Assembly: GCA_018389105.1 (NCBI GenBank)
Contig: JACATO010001730.1
Coordinates: forward strand, 62,001 to 126,000
Length of the DNA: 64,000 nucleotides
Reading direction: 5' to 3'
Source of the DNA: Nautilus pompilius
Taxonomy: Eukaryota > Mollusca > Cephalopoda > Nautilida > Nautilidae
Shown here: positions 1 through 10,739 of the stretch, one piece after another
Layout: the number at the start of each line of letters is the position of its first letter
How positions within the stretch are numbered: position 1 is the first letter of the stretch
Translations under genes and position numbers: made by a program
Notes under the pieces: generated by a model
Told to the model about the DNA's origin: nothing
The model's input: the letters and a program-made list of their open reading frames with translations, nothing else
Databases searched by the model: none

Positions 1-302
1 TCCCTTCCTGTGCCAAGCAAAAGAACCCAGCTGCTCCATCACGTTCTGTTGCCCACGGGTTCGTTGGGACTCAGACATCTCACAAATGACCCCTAAAGCA
101 CCTGTACTCACAAACATGGGTGCTTCCTTTAAATTTACTTGGGGGACATTAACGTTTTGGACGCAAAAGAAGACAACCAAAAACCGGTGGAAAAACATTT
201 TTGTTCACAGAACCTACAGGGAAATATCAGATTTTATGGAACCTGGATTTTATCAGAAGTTTATATACTATTTTTTGCTGTTAAGATAAATGTTTCTGGT
301 CG

Positions 303-3300
303 TCATATGCAGGGATCTTCTTTCCTTCTCGATTTCTTTTTCTCGACGCACTTCCGTACGTTGATGACGAAACAGAGAAATCCGGCCGCCGAGATGGTGA
401 TCGAACCCACTATAACGAAGGACAACGAGTAACTCCTGGTAACATCGGCCATGAACCCTGAAAATATTTTTTAAAAAAAAAAAAAAAAACAAAGCAGAAA
501 ATGTAAAGGGCGGCGCAGGCGAGAAGCGATTAGAAATTCTTCGGGAGATAATACACGTTTTCTTAAATGAGATAGTCTACGAATTACGGTACAGGAAAGG
601 GCAGGTAATAACGTGGAATACAAGGTTTGCGCAGGCAAGAGCAGGTAATAACGAGGAATACAGGGTGTGCGCAGGCAAGGGCAGCTAATAACGAGGAATA
701 CAAGGTGTGCGCAGGCAAGAGCAGGTAATAACGAGGAATACATGGTGTGCGCAGGCAAGGGCAGGTAATAACGAGGAATACAGGGTGTGCGCAGGCAAGA
801 GCAGGTAATAACGAGGAATACAGGGTGTGCGCAGGCAAGGGCAGGTAATAACGAGGAATACAGGGTGTGCGCAGGCAAGAGCAGGTAATAACGAGGAATA
901 CAGGGTGTGCGAGAATTACGTGGTGCCAAGGACACCTGCAAAGCGATCGTATGATATTAAATCCATTAGGCATCGCGAAAAATACCGCAACAGATCCCTT
1001 AGTATTATTTGCTTTTTACACTTTCTTTCCGTTGGAAAACCGTGTCCAGGTTTTGTAAATCTAATGCAGAAAATCACCTTTAACCACTTCTCCGATATAT
1101 CTCGGGAAAACTCACTCGTACTTAAACCATCAGGTCGTTCCAAACGTTTTGTCGGTTTTTACATAATGCTAATTTGGGGTTCGTGTATTGCATGCTTGTG
1201 AAGGTGTGTGTACATAAGTTATAATAGTTTTGTAGCATCTGATTTTGCACACATTACGCAAAACCTACCTTTTTAAAAATCATAAAACGGATATTTGTTT
1301 CAGGGTTTCAGTGAAGCATGAATAAAGTTTTTCGTGCCATTTTGCTTCACGAGTTCAAACTCGGCCACAAAGCGAGTGAGGAAACTCGTACCATTAAGCA
1401 GGCATGGGGCGAGGACACAGCGAATGAGTGGGCAGTACAGCGATGGTTTGCAAAGCTTCGATCAGCAGATGCGAGCCTCGAAAATAAGGAACATAATGGA
1501 CGTCCTTCCATCTGTGATGACAACCATCTGAAAGCCTCAGTTGAAGCCATTCGAAGAAAAACAGTGTGAGAAAATGCTGGAGAGTTTGACATAAGCACTT
1601 CAACTGTTTTCCGGCATCTTGACACAATTGGCAAGGTGAAAAAACTTGACTGGATGCCTCACAAGTTAAATGAACAACAACAAAATCGTCGATTGGAGAT
1701 CTGCTCTTCACCTGTCATAAGAAACAAAAACCATCACAGCTGAAAGGTATGGTTGTGAATTAAATGTCGTTCATCAGAAACTCTCCCAACGACACCCGGT
1801 AGGTATTGGTGAATCAAAGAGGCCCAATCTTGCTCCACAATAATGCTTGTCCTCATGACTCTTCAGAAACCGAACACGTTGGGGTACGAAGTTCTCCCTC
1901 ACCTAGCCTATTCACTGGACCTTTCTCCCACAGACTACCACCTTTCCAAACACCTCGACAGCTTCCTCCGTAGAAATTCTTCCCCATCCAAGCGGCAACT
2001 GAAACTGCCTTCCAACAGTTTATTGTCTCCAGAAATCCAGATCTTTCAAAATGGTATAAATGCGCTTTTCACTTGTTGGCAGAAGAGTATTGATTGTAAT
2101 GGAACTTACTTTGATTAATAAACTTCCACATTCAGCAACAATGAGAAGTTTCATTGTTGCAGTAAAAAAAACAAAACAAAACTTTTGAAACAACCTAATA
2201 TGTCATAGATTACCTGCGAGAGGACCGGAACAGGCGAATCCCAGTCCCCACGCTGTATTCATAGCGCCATACGCCACTGGGAAGTGCTCGTTTCCGACCA
2301 GATCGAGGGTTATGATGGAATACATGATTGTAAAACCCGCGTATTGGCTTCCGATGAAAGCGATTATTACCAGGTTGGCCGTGTAGCTCTCTAGAAAGGA
2401 AAGTACAACAACCGCGCTACCGGCAAAGAAAGACGACATAATGTACACGATCATGCCGGAGTGGGATTTTAAAAGTTGATTATGATGCCGAACGCAGGTC
2501 GAAACAGAGCCGAGATCAGGTTATAGACGATCAGTAAGACCGTGCTTCGGCTTATTCCGAACCCCTTTTCCTTGGCGTAATCTACGATCATCATCGTGAT
2601 CATTGAGAACGAAAGTCCGCTGCAAACTGTTGAAAGAAGAATTGCCCAAAAAAATTTTATCTGGAGAACCTGGCAGTTTCTCGCTCCGTCGTCCTCCTCT
2701 TTGTCCAAGCCATCGCAGTCTGCTGTGCGGAAGAGGAGAGAGAGTGGACATATCTGAAGCAGGAAGCCAGCGAACATGAGGAAGTATCCGCGCCAGCCGT
2801 AATGGCTGATAAAGTAGGTCGACAGGTACGGTGATATCACTCCGCCAACTCCTGATCCGAACGACGTCAGCATTATACAGTAGTACTTCTTCGACTGGAA
2901 ACACTGCGTGGCTGCTGTACAGGCCCCGACTAACGAGAGGGACAAGGAAACACCTGAAAAGTTAAGAGAAAAAACAGTTAGTTTCAATGTATGCAGTGCC
3001 CGCCATAACAGCTCGGTCACTTTCTGTTACAAGATGATGGTGTGTTGCGAAAAAAACAGCAGGTAAAATCAAGCAGTAGGGTGGAACTCTTTATTTTTGT
3101 ACTTGGTCGAGCCTTCTTTATTTTGTTGTTTTTAGGGTCTGGTCCAGCTTTCTTCTCATCCATGTGAGAGCCCTCTGAATTTATCACATTGGCGGGAGGT
3201 AGACGGCTTGCTTTCGGTTGATTATCCAGATGTTTTCACAGGTGTTCCATCGGAGTAACCAGAACGCCTTGATTCTTCCTCCAGACTGTGGTAACACGAG

Positions 3301-6300
3301 GGGTTCGTTGCGTGTAGCCGCCATCCTCTCGGAGGTGCATTACAGGTACAATGGTAGACGTCTTTAAAATGGCGACGCATCCGGCAGAATCGAGACTTTC
3401 TTCGACGAACGCTCGTTCTGTCGTCTCGGCCGACCGGACTGCAGGCCAGCCATAACATCCTCGCCTCCGTGCTGGACCGTGGGAGGAGGAACACCCGATG
3501 GTGGAAGGTTCCCGTTAGGTTTTCTCCAAACGCAGGCACCTGCTATCTTCAGACGAAAATTCCTGAAGCCCGGACTCGATGGTGGGAGAGTCCGGACCGC
3601 CGACACTCGGAAGCCGTTCGCTGACCAGTAGTTATGGAGCGTTTTATTCCTATTGGCCGGAAGAACGTTTCTGTTGCTGGCGATAAAGGTTGGGGCCGTC
3701 TTTTCCGCTCAGTTCCGCTGCGAGAGAATCCTTACGGTAAAGTGCAGGCAGTAGCGAGCGATGACATCCCGTTGTTGTGGTGACGGCTTAAGACCTTCCG
3801 GGTCTCGCCCTGCCCGCGACACTGACATCTCTTCACGATTCACGGGGAAATGTCGAAATGCCTGGCAAGTCTGTCTCCGGCCTCGTTTTGAGCGGCCTTT
3901 AAGACGATCATCGGGTTAACAGGGGGAACTACCGCTGGATCAGTCTGTTTTCGGCATGATGATAGCACACACGCACTGGTTATCTGCCCTTCTAAACTTC
4001 CGCCATATGCACCCCGATCACGTGAAACGTGTAAACTGATGCATAGAACTATTCAGTTAAAAATTGTGGTCGCAGGAAAGTGTGGAACGAGGTTACAGAT
4101 GTCAGATAGTTAGAGTTATTAAAACAAAAGGCCAAAGAGCGCGAAGAACACGAGAGCTCCCTGACAGTATTGATGCAAACACTAAACAATACTGAGACTG
4201 GTGGGTTGTTTATTTTTTTTTTTTTAAAGCAGGCAAAATGGTCTTTCTGTGGCCGGCCATAGACGGGCGGCCTTTGGAAAGGTTGGCTATATGTTTGTAG
4301 TTTATTGACACTAACAACAGGATAAATTCCCTTCAACCTCAAAGTAAATACCCGTCATCTATAATAGGACATTTCGGAAGGTCTGTAACTGGCCGTTGCT
4401 CTATGACTTCATCCGAGTAACTCCCCGTGGTGACCGGGTGTTTCAGAAAACGTCCGCGTGGTTCTGTCATTATTCATTGAACTTCTAAACACCTGTCCTT
4501 TATTCTGCGCCCAGTGTCACCGGCAAACAGTACTTCTTCCCGACATGCTTAGCGATGATCTTACCTACGCCGGCGATTCCGAGAGGATGGCAGCCGTGGC
4601 TGACGACGGCAGAGCCCTTCCGGGCCGGTCTTCATGGCGCGCATGGCGGCGGCGCTGCTGGTGTCCGCGCGTGCGTGCGTCATAGTTGTGCACGGCTACG
4701 TTTCTGTTTCTTTCCGTCGACAGTTCGAGAGAACCTCCTCCTTCATCCACAACAACAACAACAACCAAAACCCCGTTTTAAATTGATGACCTAGACCACA
4801 GGCGAGTGAAGAACCCTGCTGCCGAGACCGACTGGGGATGGCGGCACAGGTGGCGCCGCGCATCGTTAGAGGAGGAGGAGGAGAGTAATGGCGGACGAAG
4901 CTGGTACCTGAGACAACGCCCACCAGGATTATAATAGCAGGGACGCTGGTCACAAAGGCCGCTCCCACAAATCCCGCGGCGGACAGAGAACCGCTGACGA
5001 AGAGACACAGGCGGAGCCCGTACCTCTTTATGGCCAGTCCGGCGAGGAAACCTGAAAAGACGGAAATACGGCGTTAGATGAGACGGGCGGCGAGAAAAGA
5101 CAGAGGGGGGAGGTTCCATATGCAGTCTCGACCTCTGGTTCGAACAGTGGCGACGTAAACGTGACCCCCTTTTACTGCTGTCTAATCAAAAAAGACCCTT
5201 TTACTGAATGCGGATTGCGTGACTTTTATTCCTGCTTAAATATCAAGTTTCCTTCGTCGCCGGGTTAACGAATTCCCGTGCACGCGCAACTTGGATGCGA
5301 TTAACCACGAAGTTTCCAATCAACGCATCCCCCTTTTCCACCATAAGTGGTGTATATATATATTCCGTCGGGAGACGCGATTGAGGCGATGGTCGACCAA
5401 CCGAAATGCAGATGTTAGAGAGACGTGGCGTAGATGCGCCCATATATCCGTGGATGCTCGTAAAACCAAGTTGCTGGCACGAATAGGTAGAGATGTGGTC
5501 TCTCGATACTCTGAGTCAGTCATTAAAGCTGAGGTGCACGTGGAAACGCCGAAATACTAGCCGGTAAAACTTACTGCTGCAGTAGGCTACCCCGTAACAC
5601 AGGGACTGTATCATACTAGTCAGCAATCTTCTGGAGCCGAACACCTGCAGAAGTTCCGTAAAGACAACGCTCAGACTGGTCATGGTGCTGTTGGCGAGGA
5701 ACTGGATGGCCACGCAGACAAATAGATTTACCGCCTTTCGTGACTTCGTCTGTTCGGGATAATCCGACCAGCTGAAAACAGAACCGCATAAATTTAGCAA
5801 AAGTCAGGGAAGTTTGAAACTTCAAGGCTACGCTAGATTTAGTCCCTTCGCATCAGTGTTCTGAGACTGGGAGCTCGGATACAAATCAGGCATCCTAGCT
5901 GTTTTATAGGTGAGGGTTATCTATCCCTGTACAAGCTGGTCTCTCATACATAGTAATCGGCCGTCCTCGCTGTTTATATATCAGGGTTATCTACCCCTGT
6001 AAAGCTCGTCTCTCATACATAATAATCAGCCGTCCTCGCTGTTTATATACCAGGGTTATCTACCCCTGTAAAGCTCGTCTCTCATACATAATAATCAGCC
6101 GTCTCGCTTTTATATATCAGGGTTATCTACCCTGTACAAGCTTGTCTCTCATACATAGTAATCGGCCGTCCTCGCGTTTATAGGTCAGGGTTATCTACCC
6201 TGTACAAGCTCGTCTCTCATACATAGTAATCGGCCGTCCTCGCTGTTTATATATCAGGGTTATCTACCCCTGTACAATCTCGTATCTCATTCAAAGTAAT

Positions 6301-6583
6301 CGGCCGGCTTCCCAACAACCCCTCGTGGGTAGAAGAGTTCCAATTTACCCAGGTGCGTGCCTCATAAACAACGCAGATCGTCTTAAAAGTCACCCTGACT
6401 CTTATTCAACGATATGCGTGTTAGCGCTGGCACATCGCGGAACGTGCATGGTTCCGATAAAACAGTGAGAATCGTTTATCCGAATTAAAATGGCGAGTTC
6501 CTCCTCATCCGAATAAACGAGGTTGGTGCAAATTCTAAGTTGAGAAATTTCCCACTGTACATAGATATTTTGTTTTTATAATA

Positions 6584-6629
<46 letters not shown>

Positions 6630-9127
6630 TAATAATAATAATAATAATAAATAATAATAATATATAAAGAATTCTTTCTACATCCTTCTAAGAATTAGTA
6701 AATTTATTAGTGATTTTAAATATTCATCATCAATGAAACTACATCGTGAAATGTTGTTATTAGTGCATAATGACAAAATATTAGACAATAATATTACCTA
6801 ATAAATTAAAACTACCTTGGGGCAATTCGCTACTTCGTATTTAAAAAAAAAAAATCCCACCACCAATAAAAACCAGAACAGTAGCAATAGATGCATATCT
6901 AAGCCCACATTTATTGTAATAGACGTTCTTTCATTTGGGACATTCAACTTCCGGTACACAGACTTCTGGGAAAGCGTCATCCGCAGCGCCGAAACAGCAT
7001 CCAGTCGGGATATGGAATTTTTTTTGGGGGGGGGATTTAAAAAGAATTTCCTCCGTGAAGCAGATAGGTTTGCAAAAATTCGGTGGATAATTAGCGAAGG
7101 AAGAAATGTGCCCTTTATAAAGAGAAACCGGACACGAACCTCTGACCGGAAAGGCCTCGGGGAAGTAAACAATAAGGAGAAGAGGGAAGAGCGGAAAGCC
7201 GACCGGGGCAGATCCTAGAGGCGACAGAAAGGCTTGCTAACGTTCCCCTTTGCGGAAGAGAGACTTACCCTTGGAAAATTAGATGAATCAGATAGTTTCA
7301 CCTTTAAAGTCCGTGTCCCCCCACACCAATAGAGCTCCCTCTGATGGGGGAAAAAGGTGATGAGAGCGGCCATTATCGTCGTCGAAATCATTAACTGGTG
7401 TTGACGATGCGGTTTTTTGCTGGTACAATGTGTACCTGTGAACGTATATTGCACGTAGGTAACGTCAGCTGTATCTTGGAGGTAGGCGGCAACCCTGTGT
7501 TCGTACACACCGGCAGTAGAAGCCGGTGTCCGGTCGGGTTTCCTTGGAGCGTCCCTAGCAGGCAGGGGAGGCGGGCGACTGTGTGTGTATGAGTGGTCTC
7601 CCCTCCCCTCTCGTCTACCTGACTGCTATGGGATGTCCTGAAGACCCCGATGTCAGAACAGGTGACCACGAAACAAAAACCCATAGGTTCGGTTCTATTG
7701 ATCTCTTAACTCCCAGGTAGTAGACGTAACAGAATTATTCCCGCAGATATCTGGGGATGCGATGGCGACACCAGCTTGACAACAGTCTGCTAAAAGCGCC
7801 TTTAAGACTCCTACATTTTCAACAAAGATGGAACTTTCTCCTTAAGTCTCGAAGATGAGGAAAACGATGTAGTGTGCCGGCTTAAATGTACCCAAAAACC
7901 TGGATACGGTTTTAGGAGAATTTGTGGTCTTTTTACAAAGAACATCTTTTAAAATGTTGAATTTACAAGGTTATATCCTGGGTTTATACGGTTAACCTTG
8001 AATATTTCAGTTTTAAAGGAGAGATGAATTTTGTGATCAATTAAGTAAAAGTTATAGAGCAAGTGTGCAAAAGGATGTTTTCTTAATATTACGAAATATC
8101 ATTTTTCCAATAACTAAATATTTAATGAATAATCAGAATAAGTTATTCGTAGTTTATTAATTTACTGTTATGAAAAAGATGATCAGAGATTTTAAAGATT
8201 TTTTTTAGAGGCCGCCTAAGAATTTGACTGTCCGTCACTTTTGAAGCTTGGATTCTTGAGAGTTTATTATTTGTGACGAATCTTGCCCCAAAGTAAAAGA
8301 TCTTTTTCCAAATTTCAGTCTTGGCATCCAGACGAAGCCATTCCCAGCCCTGACGGATAGGTCAACGTGGATAAGATTGCAATAGCGCCACCTAGCGGCT
8401 CTTGTTTAGGCGCGGTTCCTCACAGGAGAGTCATTTACAATCGATTCAGGAGAAACGAGTAGGGCAAATTATTCATTTCTTTTCCACTATCAAACTTAAT
8501 TCTGTGCTTAACTCTTCTCCATCCAGCTACGAGAATGATGCAGCCTTCAGATCGCCGCCATTATCGTTGAGGTATTTGGACAGCGGTTAACATACCCCAC
8601 CTACAGTTGTACCTAGAAATATTATAACCCACATAACAATAAATATGCACGCAATCAGTCATAAGTCAACAGTGTGTTTTTTGGGGGGGTGTATTTATTA
8701 AGTACAGGAACCATGCAAGAACCCCGAGAAAGATACCAATCTTTGCTGGAGGCTCTCGGTCCAGGCTAAACCGACCGAGTAACTCCGCGTTTCTACTGAA
8801 AGACCTGCGGGGTTATTTTCTGGTACAGTACTGACCATTTCCAACAATGTGGGGAGGGGTCTGCGTATTAAGGGGTCACTCTTACCGCTCCTGTCTGCGT
8901 GTCTTGTTCTCCCCAACGCTGGCAGGGCCGACTGCCTCCCGTGTCTGCAGCTTCCCGGTGCCACTTCCGTGAGTGCCCGATCGGCCGCAACGTTCCGCCC
9001 TGGCGGCTTCTTCAGGAACTCGCGAACCCATCGCTTCCCCGTCCGCACATCTTCCTCCCTCCTCTCCGCCCCGGTCTGCGATTACGGGTGGGCTCACGGC
9101 CGCTGATCCAGTCCGCCCCCGCGTCAT
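303..9127 (-). CDS. SLC16/monocarboxylate-transporter-like membrane protein, five exons
   Basis: Minus-strand exons 9127-8886, 5771-5575, 5051-4908, 2953-2214 and 457-303 join with matching phases and GT-AG borders, giving about 492 residues, the usual length for the family. The sequence shows about 12 hydrophobic segments in two halves, split by a charged acidic loop (DKEEDDGARN) after the sixth, as in MFS carriers. The two halves read like MCT-type SLC16 proteins; the substrate cannot be told. The PDGGWGW-type signature before the first helix is absent (PEQTKSRKAV stands there). The N-terminal exon is rich in Arg and Gly and its ATG at 9127 is the first in frame; it was assigned because its phase-2 donor fits exon 2, so it is less certain than the rest. 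Exon 4 carries a one-base frameshift near 2471. The C-terminus is basic (EKKKSRRK). Such carriers act in the plasma membrane. Confidence 0.82.
596..915. repeat. Minisatellite, 40-bp unit, about eight copies
   Basis: The unit begins GCAGGTAATAACGAGGAATA and recurs every 40 bases with a few substitutions. It lies in the last intron of the SLC16-like gene, 140 bases upstream of the terminal exon. The long minus-strand open frames across it follow from the repeat and are not genes. Confidence 0.93.
1290..2199 (+). pseudogene. Degenerate mariner-family transposon (transposase pseudogene)
   Basis: From 1318 a reading frame opens with a mariner helix-turn-helix region (ILHEFKLGHKASEETRTI, then WAVQRWFAKLRSAD and NGRPS), followed by a stop at 1567. 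After further stops and frame changes, a block at about 1830-1960 keeps the remnant of the catalytic region (PHLAYSLDLSPTDYH, compare the family's SPDLxPxDY). A right terminal end that reads TTAGGTTGTTTCAAAAG on the minus strand is seen at about 2180-2199. Several stops and shifts make it inactive. It sits inside the last intron of the SLC16-like gene on the opposite strand. The left inverted end was not located with confidence. Confidence 0.85.
2214..2953 (-). CDS. Exon 4 of the SLC16-like gene, with a one-base frameshift
   Basis: This exon holds most of the transporter core. It starts after a TTTTCAG acceptor and ends at CTCGCAG/GTAATC. Reading is open from 2953 to a TAA at 2471-2469, then resumes in another frame from 2468 to the donor. 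The break lies at a run of four T followed by AAAA; one extra T would restore an unbroken frame through a basic loop (LKSHSG) typical between helices 8 and 9. Both sides are clearly transporter sequence, so an indel error or a very recent mutation is more likely than an intron. Confidence 0.8.
2954..4907 (-). other. Intron 3 of the SLC16-like gene
   Basis: About 1.95 kb between exons 4908-5051 and 2214-2953. It holds GC-rich unique sequence with short open frames on both strands (such as 3222-3539 minus and 4778-5119 minus) that match no family I recognise. No transposon or RNA gene was seen. Confidence 0.6.
5895..6305. repeat. Minisatellite, about 66-70-bp unit, about six copies
   Basis: The repeated elements are CTCATACATA, AATCGGCCGTCCTCGCTG, TATATCAGGGTTATCTACCC and CTGTACAAGCTCGTCT, with small indels between copies. 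It lies in intron 1 of the SLC16-like gene. The rest of that intron (5772-8885) holds AT-rich sequence with no recognisable gene. Confidence 0.9.
6582..6664. repeat. (TAA)n microsatellite
   Basis: An almost pure AAT/TAA trinucleotide run of about 80 bases in intron 1 of the SLC16-like gene. Confidence 0.95.
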
Positions 9128-9280
9128 TCGATCCCTACCTAAGCCTTTTCTCTTTTTCGGTAAAACCACTACAGAGAATTACAAGACGATGCGCCCACGT
9201 GAAAAAAAAGAAGGAAAAACAAAACTATGGATCCGACCCTCGAGAACAATCTGATACATAAACGAGATATTTGCGTCCAT

Positions 9281-9345
9281 TCCGTTGCTAGCGGCCGGGG
9301 GAGGGGTTCGGTTGCTAAGACGTCATCGTGGATGTGACGTAAATA
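9281..9345 (-). promoter_or_regulatory. Possible promoter elements upstream of the SLC16-like gene
   Basis: Two copies of GTTGCTA (9284-9290 and 9311-9317), resembling RFX half-sites, stand 27 bases apart. Next to them are a CRE-like GACGTCAT (9319-9326) and a CRE half-site TGACGTAA (9335-9342). They lie 160-215 bases upstream of the proposed ATG at 9127 in a CpG-rich stretch. Their position fits a promoter for the minus-strand transporter gene; function is inferred from motif resemblance alone. Confidence 0.35.
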
Positions 9346-9439
9346 GTGCCAGGTCTTGCGAGCCGTCGATGGAGAGGAGAGTGTTGAAAAGGGAAATTAC
9401 CGCCGATAAACAATATTTGAGATGTCGGTTCAGACGACA

Positions 9440-9995
9440 AAATGTTGTTAGATCTCATTTTTTTTTTTTTTTTAAAGAAAAGGTAACTAGTACACACACG
9501 GTTCTTTCTTCTAACACCATCACAATCCTTGATATAGTATCTCACTTTTCTCTCTTCTTCTTCATCACCTTGGTGAAAGAACTGGTAACGATTTCGGTTT
9601 CTTTTTGATTTTCTCCTCCAGAGAACTTCAGAAGTAGAGCATTTTAGAAAGGTAACTCGAGGTAAGGGGCCAGTATTTAGGTGTGTTTTGGGGGTGCTAA
9701 CATTGAAGCTTTTGTAATCATTGCGCCAATGATGGTGAGCACATCAGCAGAGTTCCTTAGCAGCTGCTGACAGTTATTTTTTTCTTCTAAACAAACAAAC
9801 GTTGTTGTTGAGGAGCAAATAAATAAATACGTGTTCTCATAATTCAAACATTATTCCATTTCAAGTGTGTGTTCATCAAGTTTAATATTGGAATCCTTGA
9901 GAAATCTCAACCACATCACTTGGTCATAGGAGGGTTTTACCTAGCTTTCATATACACCTGTAGTATGACAAGAAATCAAGTTAATACTACTGGAC
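9440..9995. other. Intergenic sequence, no gene seen
   Basis: AT-rich sequence with a T-run at 9459-9473. It marks the change from CpG-rich DNA on the left to CpG-poor DNA on the right. No coding exon was recognised. Confidence 0.6.
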
Positions 9996-10735
9996 TTGTT
10001 TACTGCGATTGTCGTGTCATTTACATCCTGGATTATGAGGGCTGATCATTTAATGCTATTAACTGATTGTTTAAAATATCACCAGGATACTATTCCGCAA
10101 GACCACCTTTCAAACACAGTAGGAAACATTTCCTCTAACATTGGGCCCACTGGCAAACCATATTTAGATATGGTGTGGAGTTCAGTCATCAGAGCATACT
10201 ACGCATCTTCAATGTAAACAAACATCTGCTGAACTTCAAAAAAAAATTGCATGGAACAGGATCAAGAGGATAGATGGTGTGTTCCAATATTGTGGGTTGT
10301 CTCCAGCACATCTGCAGTGTGACTATGCATTTCTGTGATGAAGATGTCACATGTCTGCAATATTTCCAGCTACTTCTCACAGATTGCTTGGCAGTCTTTT
10401 TCCTGAAAATGTTTTGCATACCTTTCACCAGTGATGATAGCGCCAGCCTTCGCTAAGTGAACGACAAGAACACCTCAGCAGCCAAGAAACATTCTGGCTG
10501 ATCTTCCAATATGGGTGAAAGGTGTTTTAAAATTGGACATCTTTCAAATCAGAGTCATTAAAAAAGGAAAATTCCCAAGTCTCACTGCCCATTGCTGTAC
10601 TATTAAGAAACTCTGGCCACGTTCTTTAAAGCGTGCGTTTGTTGTAAAAATTCCACAAAATTTCCCTTTAAATTCACATCAGTTTGGAGGGTATCCAAAA
10701 AGAGCAGGTCCCCATCCTGGGGAAGCAGTCACTTA
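9996..10735 (-). mobile_element. Probable degenerate transposon-derived sequence
   Basis: Minus-strand frames, broken by several stops, show protein-like stretches such as TIYPLDPVPCNFFLKF, which faintly recalls the SPDLxPxDFFLF block of mariner/Tc1 transposases, and LEEMFPTVFERWSCGIVSW. No inverted ends or intact domain were found. The call is weak and could be a chance resemblance. Confidence 0.25.
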
Positions 10736-10739
10736 GTTC

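Noticed and set aside
471-973. Overlapping minus-strand open frames of 129 and 156 codons
   Set aside because: Translation of the 40-bp minisatellite.
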